A model generated the notes under the pieces. It was not told the origin of the DNA and did no database searches. It worked only from the letters and a program-made list of their open reading frames with translations. DNA of 64,000 bases from Pseudomonadota bacterium (lineage in GTDB: Bacteria > Pseudomonadota > Gammaproteobacteria > Burkholderiales > Burkholderiaceae_C), in the NCBI GenBank assembly GCA_023387335.1, contig JAEWIF010000004.1, positions 186,001 through 250,000 of the forward strand, given 5' to 3'. The stretch's first letter is position 1; each line of letters starts with the position of its first letter. Shown here in pieces: positions 1 through 7,535 of the stretch. A program made the translations under genes and the position numbers.

Positions 1-677
1 TTGTCGATGGTCTGCGCGCTCATCACGTTGAAGCCGAACCAGCCCACGGTGAGGATCCACGCGCCCAGCGCCAGGAAGGGGATGTTCGACGGCGGATGCG
101 CCGACACCGCGCCGTCCTTGCGGTAGCGGTTGCTGCGCGCCCCCAGCAGCAGCACCGCCGGCAGCGCCAGCCAGCCACCGACCGCGTGCACGACGATCGA
201 TCCGGCGAAGTCGTGGAAGTCCTCGCCGGTGGCGGCCTTGATCCAGTCCTGGAAGCCGAAGGCGCGGTTCCAGGCGACGCCCTCGAACAGCGGATAGACC
301 AGGCCGACGATCACCGCGGTGGCGATGAGCTGCGGGCCGAAGCGGGCGCGCTCGGCGATGCCGCCGGAGATGATGGCGGGGATGGCCGCCGCGAACGTGA
401 GCAGGAAGAAGAACTTCACCAGCTCATAGCCGTTGCGCGCCGCCAGGTGCTCGGCGCCCACGAAGAAGCTCACGCCGTAAGCGACGCCGTAGCCGACCAG
501 GAAATAGGCGACGGTGGACACCGAGAAGTCCACCAGGATCTTGACCAGCGCATTGACCTGGTTCTTCTTGCGCACGGTGCCCAGTTCCAGGAACGCGAAA
601 CCGGCGTGCATGGCCAGCACCATGATGCCGCCCAGGAGGATGAACAGGGCGTCCGAGCCCTGTTTGAGTGCTTCCAT
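1..677 (-). CDS. amt: Ammonium transporter Amt (N-terminal 225 residues; cut by window edge)
   Basis: This is a polytopic inner-membrane ammonium channel of the Amt/MEP/Rh family. The protein begins MEALKQGSDALFILLGG and shows the family's early helices, including the segment AFLELGTVRKKNQ, the conserved FDWS-like turn replaced here by VDFSVSTVAYF, and the GGIAERARF stretch. The C-terminal half lies beyond base 1. No glnK (PII) gene lies directly upstream, unlike the common glnK-amtB arrangement. A sigma-54-type promoter on the same strand about 75 bases upstream suggests nitrogen control through NtrC (inference). The gene diverges from metX. Confidence 0.93.
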   Translation of the reverse strand, partial: MEALKQGSDALFILLGGIMVLAMHAGFAFLELGTVRKKNQVNALVKILVDFSVSTVAYFLVGYGVAYGVSFFVGAEHLAARNGYELVKFFFLLTFAAAIPAIISGGIAERARFGPQLIATAVIVGLVYPLFEGVAWNRAFGFQDWIKAATGEDFHDFAGSIVVHAVGGWLALPAVLLLGARSNRYRKDGAVSAHPPSNIPFLALGAWILTVGWFGFNVMSAQTID

Positions 678-709
678 GAGTCCCTCTTTCGATGAATCTG
701 CTTCGTTGT

Positions 710-743
710 GGTGCGAAGCGGCCATCCGGGAGCGCTTCGCACC
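710..743 (-). other. Inverted repeat in the amt leader
   Basis: Two perfect 11-base arms, GGTGCGAAGCG (710-720) and CGCTTCGCACC (733-743), surround a 12-base loop. They lie between the sigma-54-like promoter and the amt start, so the amt transcript would carry this hairpin at or near its 5' end. It could be an operator or an mRNA structure. No U-tract follows, so a simple terminator is unlikely. Confidence 0.6.
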
Positions 744-750
744 AAAGACA

Positions 751-766
751 AGCAATAAGCGCGCCA
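751..766 (-). promoter_or_regulatory. Sigma-54 (RpoN) promoter for amt
   Basis: Read on the minus strand the sequence is TGGCGC-GCTTA-TTGCT. It matches the RpoN consensus TGGCAC-N5-TTGCW with one mismatch, and the invariant GG and GC have the required spacing. It lies about 75 bases upstream of the amt ATG. RpoN with NtrC is the usual control for ammonium transport, so the fit to function is good. The enhancer site was not identified. Confidence 0.72.
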
Positions 767-814
767 CAAGAGTGCGCGCCGGCGCGCTGAGCCTCGGGCG
801 CTATACTTCCCAGC

Positions 815-868
815 ACAGCGCCGATTTGCTTCCGCTTGCGGGCGCTCAACAAGTTCAGCTAAAGACGA
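815..868 (+). promoter_or_regulatory. SAM-II riboswitch upstream of metX
   Basis: A 6-bp stem AGCGCC (817-822)/GGCGCT (841-846) encloses the conserved GATTTG and GCTTGC elements. It is followed by CAACAAGTTCAGCTAAAG (847-864), which matches the pseudoknot-forming AAAC-AAGT-(A)GCTAAA segment of the SAM-II (metA/SAM-alpha) aptamer. The aptamer binds S-adenosylmethionine and shuts off methionine biosynthesis. Its position directly before the homoserine acetyltransferase gene metX is the classic context. I compared it with remembered SAM-II sequences; a covariance-model search was not run. Confidence 0.88.
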
Positions 869-878
869 AGCCCCGGCA

Positions 879-917
879 ACCCGGCCTCGTGTTTAGCGAT
901 GCCGGGTTTTTCTTTTT
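879..917 (+). terminator. Intrinsic terminator between SAM-II aptamer and metX
   Basis: Stem ACCCGGC (879-885)/GCCGGGT (901-907) with a 15-base loop is followed by a T-rich run (907-917). It sits 11 bases after the aptamer and 14 bases before the first metX ATG. Together with the aptamer it forms a plausible SAM-dependent attenuator: bound ligand would favour termination. The antiterminator pairing was not resolved. Confidence 0.8.
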
Positions 918-930
918 TCGCTCGCCGCCG

Positions 931-2061
931 ATGACGCTGATCGCCGAACCGAAGTCCATGCACTTCACGCAGCCGCTGCCGCTGCGCAGCGGCGCCTCGG
1001 TGCACGGCTACGACCTCGCCTACGAGACCTACGGGACGCTCAACGCCGACAAGAGCAACGCGGTGCTGATCTGCCACGCGCTGAACGCCTCGCACCACGT
1101 GGCCGGCGTCTACGCGGGCCAGGACAAGAGCGAAGGCTGGTGGGACACGATGATCGGCCCGGGCAAGCCGGTGGACACCGACCGCTTCTTCGTCATCGGC
1201 GTCAACAACCTCGGCTCGTGCTTCGGCTCCACCGGACCGATGCACCGCAACCCGGACACCGGCCGCATCTGGGGCGCGGACTTCCCGGTGGTGACGGTGG
1301 AGGACTGGGTGAACGCGCAGGCGCGCCTGCTCGACCAGTTGGGCATCGTGCAACTGGCCGCCGTGATGGGCGGCAGCCTGGGCGGCATGCAGGCACTGTC
1401 GTGGACGCTGCAGCATCCGCAGCGTGTGAGGCATGCGGCGGTGATCGCGAGCGCGCCCAACCTCACGGCGGAGAACATCGCCTTCAACGAGGTGGCGCGC
1501 CGCGCCATCGTCACCGATCCCGACTTCCACGGCGGGCACTTCTACGAGCACGGCGTGGTGCCGCGCCGCGGGCTGCGCATCGCCCGCATGATCGGCCACA
1601 TCACCTACCTGTCGGACGACGTGATGAACGAGCGGTTCGGCCGCCAGCTGCGCAGCGGGCTGGACATCCGCTACACGACGCAGGACATCGAGTTCCAGAT
1701 CGAGAGCTACCTGCGCCACCAGGGCGACAAGTTCAGCGAGTACTTCGACGCCAACACCTACCTCCTGATCACGCGCGCGCTGGACTACTTCGATCCGGCG
1801 GCGCGGCACGACGGCAATCTGTCGAAGGCGCTGGCCGCCGCCACCGCGCGCTTCCTGCTGGTGAGCTTCACCACCGACTGGCGCTTCTCGCCGCAGCGCA
1901 GCCGGGAGCTGGTGAAGGCGCTGCTGGAAAACCGGCGCGACTGCAGCTACGCGGAGATCGACGCGCCGCACGGCCACGACGCCTTCCTGCTGGAGGACCC
2001 GCGCTACCTGTCGGTGGTGCGCGCCTGGTTCGAACGCATCGCTTCGGAGTTCACGGCATGA
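931..2061 (+). CDS. metX: Homoserine O-acetyltransferase/succinyltransferase MetX
   Basis: MetX acylates L-homoserine, the first committed step of methionine synthesis. The 376-residue protein is an alpha/beta hydrolase-fold acyltransferase with the motifs YETYGTLN, CHALNASHH, NNLGSCFGSTGP and the nucleophile elbow GGSLGG. The C-terminal HGHDAFLLE carries the catalytic histidine. The ATG at 931 gives the usual N-terminus; an in-frame ATG at 958 is the alternative. No clear Shine-Dalgarno sequence precedes 931. It is translationally coupled to metW by an ATGA overlap and controlled by the SAM-II element upstream. Confidence 0.96.
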   Translation: MTLIAEPKSMHFTQPLPLRSGASVHGYDLAYETYGTLNADKSNAVLICHALNASHHVAGVYAGQDKSEGWWDTMIGPGKPVDTDRFFVIGVNNLGSCFGSTGPMHRNPDTGRIWGADFPVVTVEDWVNAQARLLDQLGIVQLAAVMGGSLGGMQALSWTLQHPQRVRHAAVIASAPNLTAENIAFNEVARRAIVTDPDFHGGHFYEHGVVPRRGLRIARMIGHITYLSDDVMNERFGRQLRSGLDIRYTTQDIEFQIESYLRHQGDKFSEYFDANTYLLITRALDYFDPAARHDGNLSKALAAATARFLLVSFTTDWRFSPQRSRELVKALLENRRDCSYAEIDAPHGHDAFLLEDPRYLSVVRAWFERIASEFTA

Positions 2062-2642
2062 GTGACCGCGCAACCCTGCAGAGCATCGCCCGCCTGGTGC
2101 CCCCCGGCTCGCGCGTGCTGGACCTCGGCTGCGGCGACGGCGCGCTGCTGGACCTGCTCAAGCGCGAGCACGGCTGCTCGGGCTACGGCGTGGAGATCGC
2201 GGACGCCAACGTGCTGGCCTGCGTCAAGCGCGGTGTCGACGTGATCCAGCTGAACCTGGACGAAGGCCTGTCGATGTTCGGCGACGACAGCTTCGACGTG
2301 GTGCTGCAGATCGACACGCTGCAGCACCTGCGCAATGCCGAGACGATGCTGCGCGAGACCGCGCGCGTGGGCAAGCTGGGCATCGTCGCCTTCCCCAACT
2401 TCGCCCACTGGCCCAATCGCCTGTCGATCGTGCGCGGCCGCATGCCGGTGACCAAGCGGCTGCCCTACCAGTGGTACGACACGCCCAACATCCGCGTGGG
2501 CACGTTCAAGGACTTCGAAGTGCTGGCCACGCGCAACCGGCTGGCCATCCTGGACGCCTTCGGCCTGCAGGAAGGCCGCGAGGTGCGCCGCCTGCCCAAC
2601 CTGCTGGCGGGCACGGCGGTGTTCAAGTTCGAGCGCGGCTGA
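2058..2642 (+). CDS. metW: Methionine biosynthesis protein MetW
   Basis: This 194-residue protein has a class I SAM-dependent methyltransferase fold. The SAM-binding motif VLDLGCGDG lies near residue 20 and the family signature IDTLQHLRN around residue 90. MetW accompanies MetX in proteobacteria and is reported to support or activate the homoserine acyltransferase step. Its start codon overlaps the metX stop (ATGA), so the two are one transcription and translation unit. Confidence 0.95.
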   Translation: MSDRATLQSIARLVPPGSRVLDLGCGDGALLDLLKREHGCSGYGVEIADANVLACVKRGVDVIQLNLDEGLSMFGDDSFDVVLQIDTLQHLRNAETMLRETARVGKLGIVAFPNFAHWPNRLSIVRGRMPVTKRLPYQWYDTPNIRVGTFKDFEVLATRNRLAILDAFGLQEGREVRRLPNLLAGTAVFKFERG

Positions 2643-2643
2643 C

Positions 2644-3987
2644 GTGGATCCCGCCATGGGCCCGGTGCCGTTCACGCAGGCGCTGCGCTTCTGGCTCAAG
2701 CTCGGTTTCATCAGCTTCGGCGGGCCCGCGGGGCAGATCGCGATCATGCATCGCGAGCTGGTCGAGCAGCGCCGCTGGATCTCGGAGCGCCGGTTCCTCC
2801 ACGCCCTCAACTATTGCATGCTGCTGCCCGGTCCCGAGGCGCAGCAGCTGGCCACCTACATCGGCTGGCTGATGCATCGCAGTTGGGGCGGCATCGTGGC
2901 CGGCGCGCTGTTCGTGCTGCCGTCGCTGGTGCTGCTGATCGCGCTGAGCTGGATCTATCTGGCGTTCGGGCATGTGGACTGGGTGGCAGGTGCGTTCTAC
3001 GGGATCAAGCCCGCCGTCGCGGCCATCGTGCTGCAGGCGGTGTGGCGCATCGGCGGCCGCACGTTGCGGCGGCCTTCGCAGGCGCCGCTGCTGTGGGGCG
3101 TGGCGATCGCCAGCTTCGTCGCGGTCGCGATGCTCCAGGTGCCGTTCCCGTGGGTGGTGCTGGCCGCCGCGCTCGCGGGCGCGGCCGGTGGGCGCTGGTG
3201 GCCGGGGCAACTGCAGGCGGACGACGCGCATGCGGCCCAGGCGCACGAACACGTTCCCGCCCTGATCGACGACCACACCCCGACACCGGAGCACGCGCGC
3301 TTCAGCCGCGCGGGCTTGGCGCGCGTGGCGATTGCCGGCGCCCTGCTCTGGCTGCTGCCGATGGCGGCGATCGTCGCGTGGCACGGCTGGGACGCCACGC
3401 TCGCGCGGATGGGCTGGTTCTTCACCAAGGCCGCGCTGCTCACCTTCGGCGGCGCGTACGCCGTGCTGCCCTACGTCTACCAGGGCGCGGTCGAGAACTT
3501 CCACTGGCTGACCGGTCCGCAGATGATCGACGGCCTCGCGCTGGGCGAGACCACGCCGGGCCCGCTGATCATGGTCGTGGCCTTCGTCGGCTTCGTCGGC
3601 GGCTGGACGCACCAGGTGCTGGGACCGGATGCGCTGTTCCTCGGCGGCGCGCTGGCGGCCTGCGTCGTCACCTGGTTCACCTTCCTGCCCTCGTTCGTCT
3701 TCATCCTCGCCGGCGGACCGCTGGTGGAGGCCACGCACGGACAGATGCGGTTCACCGCGCCGCTCACCGGCGTGACGGCCGCGGTGGTCGGCGTGATCGC
3801 CAGCCTGGCGGTTTTCTTCCTGCGCCACATCGCCTGGCCGACGGCGGGCGGACCGCTCGATGCGGTCGCGCTCGCGATCGCGGCGGTGGCTGCCGTCGCG
3901 CTGCTGCGCTTCAAGCTCGGCGTGATCCCGGTGATCCTTGGCTGCGCCGTGGTCGGGTTGTCACTGCGGCTGGCCGGGCTGGCCTGA
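2644..3987 (+). CDS. chrA: Chromate transporter ChrA
   Basis: A 447-residue, roughly ten-helix inner-membrane protein with the two tandem CHR domains of long-form ChrA. The signature FISFGGPAGQIA and LPGPEAQQLA mark the first domain; LLTFGGAYAVLPY and ETTPGPLIM mark the second. The family exports chromate, probably in exchange for another anion. The start is GTG at 2644, one base after the metW stop; an in-frame ATG occurs at 2656. No chrB regulator is nearby, so chromate induction is uncertain. Confidence 0.93.
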   Translation: MDPAMGPVPFTQALRFWLKLGFISFGGPAGQIAIMHRELVEQRRWISERRFLHALNYCMLLPGPEAQQLATYIGWLMHRSWGGIVAGALFVLPSLVLLIALSWIYLAFGHVDWVAGAFYGIKPAVAAIVLQAVWRIGGRTLRRPSQAPLLWGVAIASFVAVAMLQVPFPWVVLAAALAGAAGGRWWPGQLQADDAHAAQAHEHVPALIDDHTPTPEHARFSRAGLARVAIAGALLWLLPMAAIVAWHGWDATLARMGWFFTKAALLTFGGAYAVLPYVYQGAVENFHWLTGPQMIDGLALGETTPGPLIMVVAFVGFVGGWTHQVLGPDALFLGGALAACVVTWFTFLPSFVFILAGGPLVEATHGQMRFTAPLTGVTAAVVGVIASLAVFFLRHIAWPTAGGPLDAVALAIAAVAAVALLRFKLGVIPVILGCAVVGLSLRLAGLA

Positions 3988-4002
3988 AGCTATGCTTGCC
4001 GC

Positions 4003-5013
4003 ATGAATATCCTGATCACCGGCGGCAGCGGTTTCCTCGGCGCGAGACTCGCGCGCACCCTGCTGCAGCAAGGCAGCCTCTCCAAGGCCGGCGCACCTGC
4101 CGCGCCGATCAAATCGATCACCCTCGCCGACCGCGCGCCGCCGCCGGCCGACCTGGCGGCCGACCCGCGCGTGAATGCGGTCGTCGGTGACCTGCTGGAA
4201 CAGGTGAACTCGCGCACGCTGCCGGCCGCCGGCACCGACGTGGTGTTCCACCTGGCCGCCGCCGTCAGCGGTGAGTGCGAGGCTGACTTCGACCTGGGCA
4301 TGCGCAGCAACTTCGCCGCCACGCACCAGCTGCTCGAGGCCTGCCGCGCGCTCGGCTCCAAGCCGGTCTTCGTGTTCGCGAGTTCGCTGGCGGTGTTCGG
4401 CAAGCAGCCGGGCCGCGCCATGCCGGAGCCGATCACCGACGAGACCCTGCCCACGCCGCAGAGCAGCTACGGCATCCAGAAATTCATCGGCGAGCAGATG
4501 GTGGCCGACTACGCCCGCAAGGGCTTCATCACCGGCCGCAGCGTGCGGCTGATGACGGTCAGCGTGCGCCCGGGCCGCCCCAACGGCGCGGCCTCCGGTT
4601 TCCTGTCCGGCATGCTGCGCGAGCCGCTCGCGGGCTTGCGTGCCCAGGTGCCGGTGAAGGCCGAGACGCCCGTCGCGCTGGCCTCGCCGGCGCGCACCAT
4701 CGAAGGCATCGTGCGCGCGGCCGAGACCTCGGACGAGCGCTGGGGACCGCTCACGGGCATGAACCTGCCCTCGCTGCGCACGTCCGTCGGCGAGATGGCG
4801 GCGGCGCTGGAGAAGGTGGCGGGCCGCGAAGCCACCGCCCTGCTCGACTGGAAGGCCGATCCGGCCATCGAGAAGCTGGTGGACACCTGGCCCGGCGACG
4901 TGCGTTCCGAGCGCGCGCGCGGCCTGGGCCTGGCGGCCGACACCAGCTTCGAGCAGGTCGTGCGCGACTACGTGCGCGAGAACCCCGAGGCCATCAAGCT
5001 GCCGGTGCGCTGA
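4003..5013 (+). CDS. denD: D-erythronate dehydrogenase (extended SDR)
   Basis: A 336-residue NAD(P)-dependent short-chain dehydrogenase. It has the Rossmann glycine motif TGGSGFLGA near the N-terminus, the VFHLAAAVSG segment, and the catalytic pair Y-x-x-x-K in SSYGIQKFIGEQ. The overall sequence resembles DenD, which oxidises D-erythronate to 2-oxo-tetronate. The downstream otnI gene, one base away, supports this over other SDR functions. The kinase and aldolase expected to complete the route are not in the window. Confidence 0.85.
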   Translation: MNILITGGSGFLGARLARTLLQQGSLSKAGAPAAPIKSITLADRAPPPADLAADPRVNAVVGDLLEQVNSRTLPAAGTDVVFHLAAAVSGECEADFDLGMRSNFAATHQLLEACRALGSKPVFVFASSLAVFGKQPGRAMPEPITDETLPTPQSSYGIQKFIGEQMVADYARKGFITGRSVRLMTVSVRPGRPNGAASGFLSGMLREPLAGLRAQVPVKAETPVALASPARTIEGIVRAAETSDERWGPLTGMNLPSLRTSVGEMAAALEKVAGREATALLDWKADPAIEKLVDTWPGDVRSERARGLGLAADTSFEQVVRDYVRENPEAIKLPVR

Positions 5014-5014
5014 C

Positions 5015-5836
5015 ATGCCGCGCTTCGCCGCCAACCTGTCGATGCTCTATCCGGAGCTGCCCTTCCTCGACCGGTTCGAGGCGGCGGCTCGCGACGGATT
5101 CGAGGGCGTCGAGTACCTGTTCCCCTACGAGCATCCCGCCGAAGAGATCGCCGCGCGCCTCCGCGCCCACGGCCTGCAGCAGGTGCTGTTCAACGCCCCG
5201 CCCGGCGACTTCGCCGCGGGCGAGCGCGGGCTGGCCTGCCTGCCCGGGCGCCAGGACGAGTTCCGCGCGGGACTGCTGCAGGCCCTGCAGTACGCGAAGG
5301 TGTTGAACTGCCCGCGCGTGCACGTGATGGCCGGATTGGTTCCGCAGGGCGCGTCGAAGGACGACTTGCGCGCCACCTACGTCGACAACCTGCGCTGGGC
5401 GGCGCGGCAGGCGCAGCCGCAAGGCGTGCAGCTGCTGATCGAGCCGATCAACACGCGCGACATCCCGGGGTTCTTCCTGAACCGGCAGGACGAAGCGCAT
5501 GCGCTGCTCGCGGACATCGGCGAGCCCAATGTCAAGGTGCAGATGGACCTGTACCACTGCCAGATCGTCGAAGGCGACCTGGCGATGAAGATCCGCCAGT
5601 ACCTGCCGACCGGTCGCGTGGGCCATTTCCAGATCGCGGGCGTGCCGCAGCGCAACGAGCCGGACAACGGCGAGCTGGACCATCCGTTCCTGTTCCGCGT
5701 GATCGACGAGGTGGCTGCCGCTTCGGGCTGGGAAGGCTGGATCGGCTGCGAGTACCGGCCGGCGCGCGGCGCGGTGGCCGGCGGCACCAGCGAAGGCCTG
5801 GGCTGGCTTCGCCGCTGGCGCGCCGGGAACGGCTAG
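5015..5836 (+). CDS. otnI: 2-oxo-tetronate isomerase OtnI (hydroxypyruvate isomerase family)
   Basis: A 273-residue TIM-barrel isomerase of the Hyi/OtnI family. Motifs include FAANLSMLYPELPFLDRF, EYLFPYE, LLIEPINTRDIPGFFL and KVQMDLYHCQIVEGDL, which carry the metal-binding acidic residues. OtnI interconverts 2-oxo-tetronate and 3-oxo-tetronate, consistent with the adjacent denD. Its stop overlaps that of the convergent gene at 5833 by a few bases. A plain hydroxypyruvate isomerase is the alternative. Confidence 0.87.
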   Translation: MPRFAANLSMLYPELPFLDRFEAAARDGFEGVEYLFPYEHPAEEIAARLRAHGLQQVLFNAPPGDFAAGERGLACLPGRQDEFRAGLLQALQYAKVLNCPRVHVMAGLVPQGASKDDLRATYVDNLRWAARQAQPQGVQLLIEPINTRDIPGFFLNRQDEAHALLADIGEPNVKVQMDLYHCQIVEGDLAMKIRQYLPTGRVGHFQIAGVPQRNEPDNGELDHPFLFRVIDEVAAASGWEGWIGCEYRPARGAVAGGTSEGLGWLRRWRAGNG

Positions 5837-6291
5837 CGCTTGATCACGCTGATGCTGCCGTCCGCCTCCAGGAACGCGCAGCGCATCTCCTTGAGCAGGC
5901 AGTCGTTCTCGCGCAGCACCTTCTGCACGTCGGCCTCACTCACGCGCTCGCGCCGCATCACCTCGTCGTAGAGCACGCCGTTGCGGCCCAGCAGGACCTC
6001 GCGGCCTTCCAGGATCTCTTCGGCGCGCTGCGAGCGAGACGTCAGGAAGCCCAGTCCGAGGTTCAGGCCGATCAGCGTCGCTGCGACGAGCAGGCCGCCC
6101 GTGACCGAGTTGTCGCCGCCGGAAAGGCCGTTGGACACCGCTTCGCTCAACAGCAGCACGACGACCAGGTCGAAGGGCGTGAACTGCCCGACGGTGCGCT
6201 TGCCGGACAGCCGCACCAGGACCAGCAGGGCAAGGTAGATCAGCGCGCCGCGCGCGATGAACTCCCACCAGGGAAGGTCCATGTCGAACAT
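5833..6291 (-). CDS. DUF421/YetF-family membrane protein
   Basis: A 152-residue protein with two to three N-terminal transmembrane helices and a cytoplasmic C-terminal domain. The signature LSGKRTVGQFTPFDLVV is the core of the DUF421 (YetF) family. The C-terminus ends with a small alpha/beta portion containing DVQKVLRENDCLLKEM. Function in the family is poorly defined. An in-frame ATG three codons in (6282) is an alternative start. Confidence 0.9.
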   Translation of the reverse strand: MFDMDLPWWEFIARGALIYLALLVLVRLSGKRTVGQFTPFDLVVVLLLSEAVSNGLSGGDNSVTGGLLVAATLIGLNLGLGFLTSRSQRAEEILEGREVLLGRNGVLYDEVMRRERVSEADVQKVLRENDCLLKEMRCAFLEADGSISVIKR

Positions 6292-6342
6292 GGACTCAGC
6301 GGAACACGGCTGAGCCGGCCGTGCTGTCAGCCTCTGCCGTCA

Positions 6343-6363
6343 GCGCGCGTGCGAAACGCGCGC
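6343..6363 (-). terminator. GC-rich hairpin after the DUF3606 gene
   Basis: Perfect 8-base arms GCGCGCGT and ACGCGCGC with a 5-base loop lie between the stop of the DUF3606 gene and the start of the DUF421 gene on the same strand. There is no U-tract, so terminator function is doubtful. Confidence 0.3.
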
Positions 6364-6375
6364 ATGCCGCGGCCT

Positions 6376-6570
6376 TCACACCGTGAGGATGTATTCCTGG
6401 CCGTCGAGCAGCTGCTCGACCTGGGCCGCGTTCGGCCCCACCTGCTCCACGGCTTCGCGCAGCTGCGACTCGTTGCACGCGAACCGCTTGGTCCACCAAG
6501 CGACCTCGCGCGGGTTGTCCATGTCGATGAGCCCGCGATTGGCGGGCACGGTGTCGAATACGAAGGCCAT
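6376..6570 (-). CDS. DUF3606 domain protein
   Basis: A 64-residue protein with the DUF3606 pattern: a DMDNPREVAWWTKRF segment, then NESQLREAVEQVG and a short hydrophobic end. Members are small stress-associated proteins of unknown function. I chose the ATG at 6570 because a GGGAG ribosome-binding site lies about ten bases upstream; an in-frame ATG at 6612 would add 14 residues unlike the family. Confidence 0.8.
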   Translation of the reverse strand: MAFVFDTVPANRGLIDMDNPREVAWWTKRFACNESQLREAVEQVGPNAAQVEQLLDGQEYILTV

Positions 6571-6699
6571 GGCCTGATGCTCCCGTTTAGCGAATTCTTT
6601 GACGGGCTCCATTGAGCATCGGCCGCCGCGCCGGGCCTGACCGCTGGGGGAGCAACAACATGTCATCCGGCTCCTACTCTCGCGCTAGGACGGGGCGGA

Positions 6700-7452
6700 T
6701 CAGCTCACGCGCCGCAGGAAGGCCATGGCGGCCGCCGGCGCGCGCTCCTTGGCGCCGTTGATGAAGAAGACGTAGTCGTCGCGGCCGCCTTCCGCCCAGG
6801 TGCGCGCGCCGGCCGCCCACTCGTCGAGCGCCTGCGCGGAGTAGCCGGTTTCCAGTTCGGCCTGGCTCTGCATCAGACGCAGGTAGGCGAACGGTGCCTG
6901 GTCGTCGGCGATCCGCGGGTACTTGGGCGAATCGGTGTGCACCGTCACGCAGCCGTAGCGGCGCGCCAGCGCCAGGAACCGCGGGCTGTCTTCGAAGCTG
7001 GCATGCCGCACCTCCAGCACGTGCCGCAGCGGCAGGCTGCCCAGGCGCGTGGGCAGCAGCGCGAGGAAGGCCTCGAAGTCCTGCGCGTCGAAGGCCTTGG
7101 TGGGCATGAACTGCCACAGGATCGGTCCGAGCTTGGCGCCCAGTTCGTCGAGGCCGGAGCCGAGGAAGCGGTCGACCGCCTCGCGCGCGCTGGCCAGCTC
7201 GCGCCGGTTGGTGGTGGAGCGGTGCGCCTTGATCGCGAACACGAAGCCCTCCGGCGTCTCGTCGCGCCACTTGGCGAACGTGGGCGGCTTGAACGTGCTG
7301 TAGAAGGTGCCGTTCACCTCGATGGCGGTGAGCCGGCGGCTCGCCCAGTGCAGCTCCTGGCTGTGGGGCAGGTCGGGGGGATAGAAGGTTTCCCGCCAGG
7401 GTTCGAAGTTCCAGCCGCCGACGCCGGCATGGATGCGGCCCGTGGTGCTCAT
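6700..7452 (-). CDS. DUF72/YecE-family protein
   Basis: A 250-residue TIM-barrel-like protein of the DUF72 family. It shows the typical start GVGGWNFEPWRETFYP, the motifs IEVNGTFYSTFKP and ILWQFMPTKAF, and the C-terminal DDYVFFINGAKERAP. The function is not established. It diverges from the M20 peptidase gene. Confidence 0.92.
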   Translation of the reverse strand: MSTTGRIHAGVGGWNFEPWRETFYPPDLPHSQELHWASRRLTAIEVNGTFYSTFKPPTFAKWRDETPEGFVFAIKAHRSTTNRRELASAREAVDRFLGSGLDELGAKLGPILWQFMPTKAFDAQDFEAFLALLPTRLGSLPLRHVLEVRHASFEDSPRFLALARRYGCVTVHTDSPKYPRIADDQAPFAYLRLMQSQAELETGYSAQALDEWAAGARTWAEGGRDDYVFFINGAKERAPAAAMAFLRRVS

Positions 7453-7535
7453 CCGCAGTCTCCAGCTTGTTCTTGAATTGCCGCACTTTAGCCGCCGTCG
7501 TACAGTGGCGGGCTGCTTTGCCGGAGAACCCCCGA

